Shown: positions 9,090 to 17,888 of the stretch, in pieces
How the letters are laid out: the number at the start of each line of letters is the position of its first letter
How positions within the stretch are numbered: position 1 is the stretch's first letter
Assembly (NCBI GenBank): GCA_001580565.1
Contig: LRBF01000215.1
Span: 39,603-103,602, forward strand
Length of the DNA: 64,000 nucleotides
Direction of reading: 5' to 3'
DNA from: Caballeronia megalochromosomata
Lineage (GTDB): Bacteria > Pseudomonadota > Gammaproteobacteria > Burkholderiales > Burkholderiaceae
Position numbers and translations under genes: made by a program
Notes under the pieces: model-generated
What the model saw: the letters and a program-made list of their open reading frames with translations, nothing else
Database searches by the model: none
What the model was told of the DNA's origin: nothing

Positions 9090-10010
9090 ATGGATATCGA
9101 TGACCTGAAAGTCTTCTGCATCGCGGCGCGACGGGCGAGTTTCGCCGCCGTGGCAAAGGAGCTCGGCACCTCGCCGGCTCACGTCAGCAAACGGATCGCG
9201 ATTCTCGAAGCGACGCTCGCAGTGCGGCTGTTTCATCGCACCACGCGGCGTGTTGCGATCACCGCCGACGGCGAGATCGCCTATCGATGGGCGCGGAGGA
9301 TTCTGGAAGACGTGACGTCGATGACGGAGACGTTGCAAAGCACCCGCAGCGAACTCTCCGGCCTGCTGCGCATCAGCACGAGCCTGCGTCTGGGCCGGCT
9401 GCATGTTGCACCGATCCTTTCGAGTCTGGGCAACCGGTATCCGAAGCTCGACGTCTGGCTGGAGCTGCTCGACCGGCGCACCGATCTCATCGACGAGAAT
9501 ATCGACATCGACATTCGTTTCGGGGATCCGACGCAACCGCAGTTGATAGCGCATCGCCTCTCCAGCAACCGCCGCGTGCTGGTTGCCGCGCCGGACTACC
9601 TGAGCCGGCACGGCGCTCCGGCTTCGCTGGCCGAACTCGCGGAACACGAATGCCTGCTGTACCGGGAGCGCGAGCAGGCGTTCGGTACCTGGCGTCTCGA
9701 GGGGCCGAAGGGCTTCGAATCCGTGAAAGTGACGAGCCGCTTCGGATCGAACATGAGCGACGTAGTCCGGAACTGGTGCCTCGACGGAAAAGGCATCTGT
9801 TTGCTGTCGGTCTGGGATATCGCCGATGCGATTCGCAGCGGACAGGCGGTGCGCGTCCTGCCGCAGTACTCGGAGCCCGCCGATATCTGGGCGGTCCTGA
9901 GCAGCCGGTCAGCGAGTTCCGCGAAGGTGAGGGTGTGCCTCGAATTCCTGAAGGATCAATTCAGTTGTGGTCCTTTTGCGCTCGATATGCATCCGCAGAT
10001 CGAGCGTTGA
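9090..10010 (+). CDS. LysR-family transcriptional regulator
   Basis: This 306-residue protein has an N-terminal LysR helix-turn-helix (SFAAVAKELGTSPAHVSKRI, about residues 17-36) and the usual LFHRTTRRVAITADG wing, followed by a two-lobed effector-binding domain. It is divergently transcribed from the MFS-isomerase-oxidoreductase operon with 125 bp between start codons, which is the classical arrangement for a LysR activator of that operon. The inducer is unknown. Confidence 0.9.
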   Translation: MDIDDLKVFCIAARRASFAAVAKELGTSPAHVSKRIAILEATLAVRLFHRTTRRVAITADGEIAYRWARRILEDVTSMTETLQSTRSELSGLLRISTSLRLGRLHVAPILSSLGNRYPKLDVWLELLDRRTDLIDENIDIDIRFGDPTQPQLIAHRLSSNRRVLVAAPDYLSRHGAPASLAELAEHECLLYREREQAFGTWRLEGPKGFESVKVTSRFGSNMSDVVRNWCLDGKGICLLSVWDIADAIRSGQAVRVLPQYSEPADIWAVLSSRSASSAKVRVCLEFLKDQFSCGPFALDMHPQIER

Positions 10011-10131
10011 CGGCTTCGCGTGGATTGGGGGCGTGAATCGCCAGTTCTCGTGCCGATCGTCGTATATCGAGCGTGCCGACGCAAGAACTCGTCCGACATG
10101 CCGTTAACATGAAATACCCCTAACGAGGGCA

Positions 10132-10977
10132 ATGATGAATCAGGATGAATTGAAGAAGGCGAATACGCGCCGCATTCGAGCTGCAGGAACCGCGAGGACC
10201 TGGGACGATGAAAAGGTGCGCCAGAAACGGCTAACGCGCCATAGTTGCACGGTCACGTGTCACGGGGTCACGACTGAACATAATTCGGTCCACGCCGGAT
10301 TCAAGGCGTACGGATTGCCGACTGGGAGCCATATTTCATTTCGCATCAAGGCGAAAAATGATGGCGTGGCGACCCTTGAACACGAAGGAAAATCCTATGT
10401 GTTCAGGACGTTCCCGAAAGACGCTGGCATTGTTCCGAAGCCAGAGGAGTCGAAGCCGTCGCAGGAGTTGAAGGGGCGGAAGGACGCAAAGTCGGGAGAA
10501 CAGACAGTCGACGAGCAACTCGCGATCGTTTATGGCGTGATGATGCATGCGGCGGGAACAGGTTTGTTCAATGCGACCAAGGCGCGGGCGATCTACAGTC
10601 ACGTCATGGCCAGCCAGCTCAAAATGCAATTGAGGACGTTTACGGGCAAGGTATCCCGCGCCGCTGCTGCCGATCCTGAGGGAAAGCTGATCCTTGAACA
10701 TTTTCATCGGATACAGCACAAGCTGACCTTGCTTGTCGCGGATCATATAAAAAATGGGTCAAACGTCGGCGCCTTCATTGAAGCGGTGCGGCGCATGGAG
10801 CAGGTGCATATCGTCACCTTCGAAGAGAACTATGCCGCACATCGGGCCAAAGGCTGCTATGACACCGCAGGCATTGAACTGGTCGATTGGCTTGATCTGC
10901 CTGAGAATGTCCGCCAAACCCTGTACCGGCGCAAACTGCACGGAGCGGTGTCGAACGCGAAACAGTTCGCGGTCTGA
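10132..10977 (+). CDS. Hypothetical protein, 281 residues
   Basis: I do not recognise this protein. It is soluble by eye, basic at the N-terminus (KKANTRRIRAAGTARTWDDE). A beta-rich first part (about 40-105) with FKAYGLPTGSHISFRIKA is followed by a charged linker (about 110-130: KPEESKPSQELKGRKDAK) and a helical second half. The start has gagggc just upstream; ATG 10132 and 10135 are both possible. Its codon use and lower GC resemble the lipopolysaccharide-type genes that follow on the other strand. It has no signal peptide or membrane segment. Function unknown. Confidence 0.6.
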   Translation: MMNQDELKKANTRRIRAAGTARTWDDEKVRQKRLTRHSCTVTCHGVTTEHNSVHAGFKAYGLPTGSHISFRIKAKNDGVATLEHEGKSYVFRTFPKDAGIVPKPEESKPSQELKGRKDAKSGEQTVDEQLAIVYGVMMHAAGTGLFNATKARAIYSHVMASQLKMQLRTFTGKVSRAAAADPEGKLILEHFHRIQHKLTLLVADHIKNGSNVGAFIEAVRRMEQVHIVTFEENYAAHRAKGCYDTAGIELVDWLDLPENVRQTLYRRKLHGAVSNAKQFAV

Positions 10978-11036
10978 TAGGTCGACTGCTCCGCCAGGCA
11001 TCAAGAGCGACAGGTCGCTGCACATCAATGAATTGC

Positions 11037-11798
11037 TCAGGAACGCGTCAGAAGAATCGCTTTGCGATATTTACGATGTGTGTATTTGATGGCGTAAAAC
11101 GCCAGCAGTATTCCGACTCGACCGTCTCGCCAGTTTCCCCGACGGATATACCATTTTCCGAATGCGCCAACCGGACTGATCCATCTTTTGACCCAGAGTA
11201 AGCCGATCCACCTACGTCTGGCGAGTAAATCGATTGCAGCCAGGTCTGTATAGAGATCAAGTTTGCGCATCAGTTCCGGGACAGTCTCGAAGGTATGGTG
11301 AACCACCGGGGATTCGATGCGCCCAGCACTATCATGGCCAATAGGGGTTTCGTGAACGCTATGCTCGGTGAAATCGGCTTTATCCCGGCGATAGATACGG
11401 ACGGGGTAGTCCGGGCAACCAACAGGCATGAGGGCGTGGACACGTTTGCCCATCACGACCCAGTCGCGGCGAACAGCATAGGCATCGTGGCAAAACCCTG
11501 ATACTTTCAGCGCAATGACTTCATCGACCAGTGCTTCGCTAGCGATCTCATCGCTATCGAAAAACATTATATGTTGATGTAAGCACGAGCGATTGGCAAA
11601 GAGTCTCTGCGCGCGAAAATTATCGAAAGTGCGATGCACAATTCTGGCCCCGTGTCTGCCAGCAATTGCTAATGTTGCGTCATCGCTGCCGCTATCCACG
11701 ACAAGGAGATCGTCTGCTATCCGTTTTGCAGTTGCCAGGACCTTGTCTAAGTGCCGTTCACTATTGTAAGTGAGAACATATACCGAGAGAGGCGTCAC
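11037..11798 (-). CDS. Family 2 glycosyltransferase (WaaE/KdtX-like)
   Basis: This 253-residue GT-A glycosyltransferase has the nucleotide-sugar motif LSVYVLTYNSERHL at the N-terminus, VVDSGSDDAT at about residues 34-43 and the metal-binding DSDE in MFFDSDEIAS. The C-terminal half is basic with an amphipathic membrane-associated look. The closest described type is WaaE/KdtX, which adds a sugar to the inner core of lipopolysaccharide. It is followed upstream on the same strand by a lipid A-type acyltransferase gene, which supports an envelope role. GC content is clearly below the surrounding catabolic genes, suggesting separate ancestry. Confidence 0.82.
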   Translation of the reverse strand: MTPLSVYVLTYNSERHLDKVLATAKRIADDLLVVDSGSDDATLAIAGRHGARIVHRTFDNFRAQRLFANRSCLHQHIMFFDSDEIASEALVDEVIALKVSGFCHDAYAVRRDWVVMGKRVHALMPVGCPDYPVRIYRRDKADFTEHSVHETPIGHDSAGRIESPVVHHTFETVPELMRKLDLYTDLAAIDLLARRRWIGLLWVKRWISPVGAFGKWYIRRGNWRDGRVGILLAFYAIKYTHRKYRKAILLTRS

Positions 11799-11848
11799 TT
11801 TTTTATCATCCTGGCGTCATTTTTTGTAAAACGGTAGTGCATTGTCTA

Positions 11849-12724
11849 TCAATATACTGCGGGCATGCCCACCGGACGATGTTTGAAGCGTCGATGTACC
11901 CAGTAGTACTGGGCAGGGAATTTTAGTATCTGGCTCTCGAGAAACGCATTCATGCACCGCGCATCATCCGTGTCGTCCCCAGATGGGAAATCGGCGAGCG
12001 CCGCAAAAACAGTTAGCTTATACCCTTTGAAATCCGGCAGGACTTCAGTGACGAACGGCACGACGCGCGCACCAGCCATTCTTGCAAGTCGAGAGACGGA
12101 AGTCAGCGTGCATGCAGGGATGCCAAAAAATGGAACAAACACGGAGTTTTCGACGCCATGGTCCATGTCTGCTGCAAGCATGACCGGTTTGCCGCCTCGG
12201 AGGAGTCGCACGATCTTCTTAGCGCTGGTCGAACGTTCGATCATCTCGGCGCCGAACCGGCCGCGTTGCCGCTTGGCCAAATCGCAAAGACGCGTGTTCG
12301 ACATGTGCGTATATAACGAAGCGGCAGGCATCTTCATTGAGTAATGCAAGCATCCGATTTCGATACCGACGAAATGGAACCCCATGAAGATCGTGGGGGG
12401 AGCGTTCGTATCTTCGAGATCGATCGCGCTTTCGATCTGCACGAGCTTGTTGATCTTTTGAGCGCTTCCATACCATTGAACGCCTCGTTCGAGATAGCTC
12501 CGGACAACGTGCCGAAAGTGATCCCTTGCAAGCTCGTCGCGCTCACGTTCCGACTTCGCCGGAAAGCACAGGTTCAGGTTGACAAGAACGATGCGTTTGC
12601 GGCGGCTGGGAATCGCGTAAAGGGCCGCACCGATCGCGCTGCCGAGCCTCGCAACGACCTTGTAGGGGAGTATGGCGAGGGTTCGAAGTAAAGCTACGAC
12701 GAGAAGATGACCGAAATGTGACAC
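11849..12724 (-). CDS. Lipid A biosynthesis acyltransferase family (LpxL/HtrB-like)
   Basis: This 291-residue protein has an N-terminal membrane-anchor segment (HLLVVALLRTLAILPYKVVARLG) and the LABLAT-family catalytic pair H-X4-E in GFHFVGIE (about residues 114-121). These enzymes transfer acyl chains to lipid A precursors or related glycolipids at the inner membrane. It lies 50 bp upstream of the glycosyltransferase on the same strand, so the pair may modify lipopolysaccharide or make another glycolipid. It could also be a secondary acyltransferase of a non-LPS lipid (ornithine lipid or aryl-polyene clusters use relatives), but no such cluster is here. Confidence 0.8.
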   Translation of the reverse strand: MSHFGHLLVVALLRTLAILPYKVVARLGSAIGAALYAIPSRRKRIVLVNLNLCFPAKSERERDELARDHFRHVVRSYLERGVQWYGSAQKINKLVQIESAIDLEDTNAPPTIFMGFHFVGIEIGCLHYSMKMPAASLYTHMSNTRLCDLAKRQRGRFGAEMIERSTSAKKIVRLLRGGKPVMLAADMDHGVENSVFVPFFGIPACTLTSVSRLARMAGARVVPFVTEVLPDFKGYKLTVFAALADFPSGDDTDDARCMNAFLESQILKFPAQYYWVHRRFKHRPVGMPAVY

Positions 12725-13571
12725 AACACAGCTCCTGTATGGCGAATGGCGCGCTCCGACGACCCCGCGACGCTCGTGCGAGACCGCTACTGACTTTGAT
12801 TCGTCGGGTTGAGCTGATGAGCCGATGAAACCTTTCGATCGCGAGGCTCAGGGCGTGGCCTGATCTGGTTTATTTGATGTGAAATCGCTATTGCGATGTT
12901 GGGCGTTGGACGCTCCGTCCATCGAAAGCTGCGGAAGCGGAACTGTCGTTGCCGCATCGTTCGCGCCCGTTTGTCCACGACAGCCCCGATGCGGACTGCG
13001 TGCTATCGCCAGCGCCTGCATCGGTGGATGTTCGATAAACTGAAAAATTATCGTTGATCGCTCCATTCCCCGAATCGAACGAATGGTTTGCGAATACGCT
13101 GATGGTGACGGTTGAAATCGCTTTCGCAAAAGCAGTTGTCCCGATCCCATGCTTGCGTACAGGACAATGAGGTGAGTGAGCGGACGGATACTTCGCCCTG
13201 TAGAACATGCTGTCAATCTTGGTTTCCTCCGATACGTACGCGGGTTCGCAACCGTTTGTAGCGCGGAACCGACTTACTTATCGCTGAGTATGCAGGGCTG
13301 GAAAACTGAACTCACACGGTGCGACGTGGATCAGATGGAGAAAACCGAAAGCGCCGCGGGAAAAAAGACGAGTACGGCCCGGCAAGTTTAACGGGAATCG
13401 CCGACATGAAGGTTTCGGATGTGGTTACAGTGTGTTACGCGATATAAGCGATCGATGAATTCAGACGACGCCAGCCGGTGTCGACTTGCTCGCGCGTGGT
13501 GAGCCGCTCGCTTGTGTTGAAACGATCAAGGCTTTTCCAGATCGCTCAAGTGAACTATTAGGAGTGCATTC
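12725..13571. other. 847-bp stretch without a convincing gene
   Basis: No reading frame here has a good Shine-Dalgarno together with a plausible protein; the longest (12848-13216, minus) is Ser/Arg-rich and low in complexity. Its base composition is more AT-rich than most of the window, matching the lipopolysaccharide-type islet on its left. The right end must hold the promoter of the GH1 gene, but no clear -35/-10 pair stands out. It may be a decayed gene or the edge of an insertion. Confidence 0.4.
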
Positions 13572-15008
13572 ATGTTCCACCGGAAACTGAGAGACTTTCC
13601 CCCGGATTTTCTCTGGGGCGCCGCCTCGGCGGCTTACCAGGTGGAAGGCGCCTGGAACGTGGACGGCAAAGGCCCGTCCGTGTGGGATGCCTTTACCAAG
13701 ATCCCCGGCAAGACTTTTCAGGGCAGTAACGGCGACGTGGCGGTCGATCACTATCACCGCTTCGCGGAAGACGTGGCGCTGATGGCGCAGATGGGCATGA
13801 AGGCGTACCGCTTCTCAGTGAGCTGGCCGCGGATTTATCCGCAAGGTCGGGGCGAGGTGAACGAAGCGGGGTTGGCGTTCTATGAGCGCTTGATCGACGA
13901 ACTGATCGCTCACGGCATCGAACCTGTGCTCACGCTGTACCACTGGGATTTGCCGCAAGCGTTGCAGGATGAATACGGTGGCTGGGAAAGCCGCGAAATC
14001 ATTGCGGATTTCGAGCGCTACTGCGTGACGTTGTTTCAGCGCTTTGGCGAAAAGGTCAGGTATTGGATTTCGCTAAACGAACAGAATTTCAACTTCACCA
14101 ACGCCTTTCAGTTGGGCACTCACCCTCCCGGCGTGAGAGACCGCAAGCGTTTCTTCGCCGCCAATCACGTGGCGTTTCTGGCCAATGCCACAGTGATCGC
14201 CGCCTTCCGCCAGCACGTACCTACCGGCCAGATCGGTCCCAGTTTTGCCTACTCGCCTGCCTACCCGGCCTCCAGCGCGCCGAGCGACATTCTGGCGTTC
14301 GAAAACGCCGACGAATTCACCAATTACTGGTGGCTGGACGTCTATTGCCTCGGCCGTTATCCGCAAGCGGCGCTACATTATCTGCAGCAAACCGGTGAAG
14401 CGCCGCAAATCGAACCGGGCGATATGGAAATCTTTGAGCGCGGCTTACCCGACTTCGTCGGCGTGAACTACTACTACACCACCACGTTTACCGAAAACCC
14501 GCTCGATGGCGTAGGCATGAAGCGCATCAACACCACCGGCCAGAAGGGCACCACGCCTTCAAGCGGCGTGCCCGGCCTGTATCGCACCACCGCCAATTCA
14601 AATCTGGAAACATCCAACTGGGACTGGGCTATCGATCCCACGGGCTTGCGTATCGCCTTGCGTCGTATCTCCAGCCGTTACGCACTCCCAATGATGATTA
14701 CCGAAAACGGTCTGGGCGAATTCGACACGCTGCACCCCGATGACACTATCCACGACGCCTACCGCATTGCCTACCTGAAAGGCCACATCGAAGCCTGCCA
14801 GCAAGCGATCAGCGACGGCGTGCAGTTGTTGGGTTACTGCGCGTGGTCGTTCACCGATATCTTGAGCTGGCTGAATGGTTATCAAAAGCGCTATGGATTT
14901 GTATACATTGACCGTGACGAAACCAACGAAAAAGACCTGCGCCGGATACCGAAAGACAGCTTCTATTGGTATCGGGACGTGATTGCCAGCAATGGCAAGA
15001 AACTTTAA
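13572..15008 (+). CDS. Family 1 glycoside hydrolase (beta-glucosidase or 6-phospho-beta-glucosidase)
   Basis: This 478-residue TIM-barrel hydrolase starts with the GH1 signature DFLWGAASAAYQVEGAW. It has the acid/base glutamate in ISLNEQN (about residue 170) and the nucleophile in MITENGLG (about residue 378). The acid/base motif NEQN and the late loop WLNGYQKRYGF are closer to Gram-positive GH1 enzymes than to typical proteobacterial ones. KRYG resembles the phosphate-binding lysine/tyrosine of 6-phospho-glucosidases, but the matching serine is not in register. The start has a short aggagtg upstream. No PTS or sugar transporter is nearby. Cytoplasmic: no signal peptide. Confidence 0.9.
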   Translation: MFHRKLRDFPPDFLWGAASAAYQVEGAWNVDGKGPSVWDAFTKIPGKTFQGSNGDVAVDHYHRFAEDVALMAQMGMKAYRFSVSWPRIYPQGRGEVNEAGLAFYERLIDELIAHGIEPVLTLYHWDLPQALQDEYGGWESREIIADFERYCVTLFQRFGEKVRYWISLNEQNFNFTNAFQLGTHPPGVRDRKRFFAANHVAFLANATVIAAFRQHVPTGQIGPSFAYSPAYPASSAPSDILAFENADEFTNYWWLDVYCLGRYPQAALHYLQQTGEAPQIEPGDMEIFERGLPDFVGVNYYYTTTFTENPLDGVGMKRINTTGQKGTTPSSGVPGLYRTTANSNLETSNWDWAIDPTGLRIALRRISSRYALPMMITENGLGEFDTLHPDDTIHDAYRIAYLKGHIEACQQAISDGVQLLGYCAWSFTDILSWLNGYQKRYGFVYIDRDETNEKDLRRIPKDSFYWYRDVIASNGKKL

Positions 15009-15051
15009 TAAATGCGCGGTCGCAACTCAGGACATTCATTAGCGTCAGCTT

Positions 15052-15393
15052 TCATGCGTTCGCATCCATGATTACGCCTGCGCTACGAATCACTTGCAGA
15101 TAGGTGGCCGTATCGCCGACAGCAGCCGTGGCTTGCTCTGCGAGCTGCCACATACGTGAAGACTTTTCGGCGTTTGCCATCATCGCTTCAAGTGCATCTG
15201 AACCGACGAACCCGCGAGCAGCCGCTACTTCGAGAACGGTCGTCAAAACGCGGCGGGCCGCCGCTCGAGCGTCCGCCGACGCCAGAGGGGCGTGATATAC
15301 GAGAAAGCCGGCCATCAAGAGAAACTCGGCTGGGCTGATCTGTTGACCGTTGCCAACGGGCACACCGTCCGTATCGTCTCGAGTTCGCCTCAT
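15052..15393 (-). CDS. Hypothetical protein, 113 residues
   Basis: This small protein is predicted to be mostly helical, with an alanine-rich middle (DARAAARRVLTTVLEVAAARG). It has no signal peptide, cysteine pair or known motif. The ATG at 15393 is supported by gggaga seven bases upstream. It is convergent with the GH1 gene, separated by 43 bp. I do not recognise the family. Confidence 0.5.
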   Translation of the reverse strand: MRRTRDDTDGVPVGNGQQISPAEFLLMAGFLVYHAPLASADARAAARRVLTTVLEVAAARGFVGSDALEAMMANAEKSSRMWQLAEQATAAVGDTATYLQVIRSAGVIMDANA

Positions 15394-15756
15394 CCATCGT
15401 CTCCCGATTCAAGACGCTGAGCGAGTAAAGTCACGCGCGTCCGCGTCGATCGTGCGTTTGGCCGTCGTTGCTGCTTTACTGGATGAATTGACGCCGCCCG
15501 CCAGTATGAGACAAAACCTGTGAGCAGTCGAACGTCTCGGCGAACGAAAACGTTCTCGTTTCGGTCGAGTCGAAGCTCGGCATAGGTTTATGTTCGAGCG
15601 TTTGCAATTTATAAGTCGAGCGTCGTAGTATGCTTTGGCGTCTCGCCACAATCTAGTTTTTCGAAAGCCTGAATCAATACGATCATCACCAGAAACCCGA
15701 CGAGTCCGTCTGGGTGACCGATCCCTGCAAGCGGATTGTTATCTTTGAGGGCATCC
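15394..15756. other. 363-bp intergenic stretch
   Basis: This is the space between the start of the divergent small hypothetical gene and hpnJ. It must hold promoters for both. I see only short weak hairpins (around 15540-15565) and no credible additional gene. Confidence 0.4.
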
Positions 15757-17178
15757 ATGAAAACACTGTTTCTACAGGCACCTTCGTTCGACGGTTTCGA
15801 TGGCGGAGCAGGTTCACGTTTCCAGACGAGACGCGAGATTCGGTCATTCTGGTATCCGACGTGGCTCGTCCAGCCTGCGGCACTGGTCCAGGATAGCCGT
15901 GTCGTGGACGCGCCTGCAGATGGCCTGTCTCTGGATGCAACGCTGGACATCGCTCAGGAATACGACCTTGTCATCATTCATACGAGCTCGCCGTCGTTCT
16001 CGAGCGATACGCATTTCGCGGAGCATCTGAAACAGCGCAAACGCAGCATCCTGATCGGGATGATCGGGGCGAAGGTGGCCGTGGATCCTCACGGCTCGCT
16101 AACTGCGAGCGATGCGATCGATTTCGTGTGTCGTGAAGAATTCGACTTCACGTGCCGCGACATCGCGCAGGGCCTCCCGTTCGAGTCGATTCTCGGTCTG
16201 AGCTATCGGCTGCCCGACGGTGGAATCATGCACAATGAAGCCCGGCCGATCCTCGAAGACATGGATCAATTGCCGTTCGTCGCTCCCATCTACAAGCGCG
16301 ACCTCAAGAGCGAGAACTACTTCAGCGGCTACCTCAAGCATCCCTATGTTTCGCTTTACACGGGACGAGGCTGCAAGTCGCGGTGCACGTTTTGCCTCTG
16401 GCCGCATACAGTCGGGGGGCATCGCTATCGCACCCGCTCGGTGGATAACGTCATCGAAGAAGTGAAATGGATCAGAGACAACATGCCCGAAGTGAAGGAG
16501 ATCATGTTCGATGACGACACCTTCACCGATCTCAGGCCAAGAGCCGAGGAGATTGCTCGCGGCCTCGGCAAGCTAGGGGTGACGTGGTCCTGTAACGCGA
16601 AAGCCAACGTGCCGTATTCAACCCTCAAGGTGATGAAGGAGAACGGGCTGCGGCTGTTGCTGGTGGGCTACGAATCGGGTGACGACCAGATTCTGGTCAA
16701 CGTCAAAAAGGGGCTGCGGACCGATATGGCACGCCGCTTCAGTGACGATTGCCGCAAGCTTGGCATCAAGATCCACGGCACATTCATTCTTGGGCTTCCG
16801 GGAGAAACGCAGGAAACGATACAGAAAACGATCCAGTATGCGAAAGAGATCAATCCGCACACGATCCAGGTATCGCTCGCCGCACCGTATCCGGGGACGG
16901 TCCTTCATAAGCAAGCTGTCGAGAACGGATGGCTGGAGGACACCAAAGTCATCACGCTAGTCAATTCCGCCGGCACTCAGCATTCGGCTATCGGCTATCC
17001 GCACCTGTCGCGCGAAGAGATTTTTCTTGGCGTCGAGGAGTTTTACAAGCGCTTTTATTTCAGACCCACAAAAATCTGGGAAATCGTCCGTGAGATGCTT
17101 GTGAGTTGGGAGATGATGAAACGACGCCTGCAGGAAGGGGTGGAGTTCTTCAGATTCCTCCGCGACCATAAGGCGTGA
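15757..17178 (+). CDS. hpnJ: Hopanoid biosynthesis B12-binding-type radical SAM protein HpnJ
   Basis: This 473-residue protein begins KTLFLQAPSFDGFDGGAGSR, the distinctive HpnJ start. It has a cobalamin-binding-like N-terminal domain and then a radical SAM domain with CKSRCTFC (cysteines at about 206, 210 and 213) that holds the 4Fe-4S cluster. HpnJ rearranges the glucosaminyl group of bacteriohopanetetrol into the cyclitol ether found in Burkholderia membrane hopanoids. The ATG at 15757 is preferred over an upstream in-frame start because tttgaggg precedes it and homology starts here. No other hopanoid gene lies nearby; its partners must be elsewhere in the genome. Confidence 0.9.
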   Translation: MKTLFLQAPSFDGFDGGAGSRFQTRREIRSFWYPTWLVQPAALVQDSRVVDAPADGLSLDATLDIAQEYDLVIIHTSSPSFSSDTHFAEHLKQRKRSILIGMIGAKVAVDPHGSLTASDAIDFVCREEFDFTCRDIAQGLPFESILGLSYRLPDGGIMHNEARPILEDMDQLPFVAPIYKRDLKSENYFSGYLKHPYVSLYTGRGCKSRCTFCLWPHTVGGHRYRTRSVDNVIEEVKWIRDNMPEVKEIMFDDDTFTDLRPRAEEIARGLGKLGVTWSCNAKANVPYSTLKVMKENGLRLLLVGYESGDDQILVNVKKGLRTDMARRFSDDCRKLGIKIHGTFILGLPGETQETIQKTIQYAKEINPHTIQVSLAAPYPGTVLHKQAVENGWLEDTKVITLVNSAGTQHSAIGYPHLSREEIFLGVEEFYKRFYFRPTKIWEIVREMLVSWEMMKRRLQEGVEFFRFLRDHKA

Positions 17179-17232
17179 AGCGCGATACTCCATAGCGTGT
17201 GCGCGACACGGCCACGCCGATAAAACGCACAC

Positions 17233-17252
17233 CGCGCGATCACGGTCGCGCG
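17233..17252. terminator. Possible shared hairpin terminator
   Basis: A 7-bp perfect stem (CGCGCGA/TCGCGCG) with a 6-base loop lies between the convergent hpnJ gene and the small exported-protein gene. There is no U-run, so it may be only a weak or Rho-assisted end. Confidence 0.3.
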
Positions 17253-17264
17253 TCTGCGAAGCCC

Positions 17265-17648
17265 CTATTGGCGCGGTGGAACCATCGTGGGCGGGACGAC
17301 CCAGGCCGCCGTCGGCGCCATGTAATAGGGCGGCGCGTTCCGCCGCATCAGCATGCCGGTGACCGAGAGCGTTACGCCTGTCGGAAGCGGCGGTCCGATG
17401 ATCAGCACCCGGGGGACCAGGACCCGCCCCTGCGCGTCCTGAGAAAAACGCTTGTCGATCACGCATAGCGGCGGGTCCATCGCCAGCAGCCAGACGGGTT
17501 GCCGGGAGCCGCCGTCTGTTTCCATAACGTCCTGCACCGGCGTGCCGCGAAGCGTCATGGTCGTTCCGACCGGGAAGCAGACAGGAGCGGCGCCCCAAGC
17601 CACGCTAGACCACACGAAGGACAACACGCAGAGAAGGCGGTTCTTCAC
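17265..17648 (-). CDS. Small exported protein of unknown function
   Basis: The frame is read from GTG at 17648, which has ggag eight bases upstream, giving 127 residues. The N-terminus KNRLLCVLSFVWSSVAWGA is a clear Sec signal peptide with cleavage probably after WGA. The mature part has two cysteines (PVCFP and PPLCVID) that could form a disulfide. A beta-strand-rich core LRGTPVQDV...VLIIGPPLPTGVTLSVTG has the feel of the DUF4431 type, which I can only suggest. It is convergent with hpnJ. Periplasmic location is inferred. Confidence 0.6.
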   Translation of the reverse strand: MKNRLLCVLSFVWSSVAWGAAPVCFPVGTTMTLRGTPVQDVMETDGGSRQPVWLLAMDPPLCVIDKRFSQDAQGRVLVPRVLIIGPPLPTGVTLSVTGMLMRRNAPPYYMAPTAAWVVPPTMVPPRQ

Positions 17649-17844
17649 TGGACGATTCTCCTGTTCGGCACCCGGGCTTTCCCTCTTGCCTTTCACTCGG
17701 CAAGTGAGCACCAGCTTCCAGAACATGAGTCTAGCAAGCCCGCCGCCAATGTCTAACTGAACCAATCGCCCACTCGCGTAATCGGGGCAAACAGGGTTTA
17801 CCGCTACGCATTCCCGCTTGACGCTGCCAACATCGCAGACGATA

Positions 17845-17860
17845 CTTTGTCCGTACAAAG
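17845..17860. promoter_or_regulatory. Candidate GntR operator in front of the acyl-CoA operon
   Basis: CTTTGT-CCGT-ACAAAG is a near-perfect 16-bp palindrome 28 bp upstream of the MaoC gene start. It matches the general TTGT-N4-ACAA form of GntR-family operators. The operon contains its own GntR/UTRA regulator (23709-24533), the likely ligand for this site. Confidence 0.5.
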
Positions 17861-17888
17861 CAACGTTTAAGACAGGAGGCGTGAAAGC

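Noticed and set aside
12848..13216. Possible 122-residue gene on the minus strand in the gene-poor stretch
   Set aside because: No ribosome-binding site, no family resemblance, and overlapping frames in both directions are equally open.
15540..15565. Small hairpin upstream of hpnJ as a riboswitch or terminator
   Set aside because: Only a 5-bp stem with an A-rich loop and no conserved surrounding structure.
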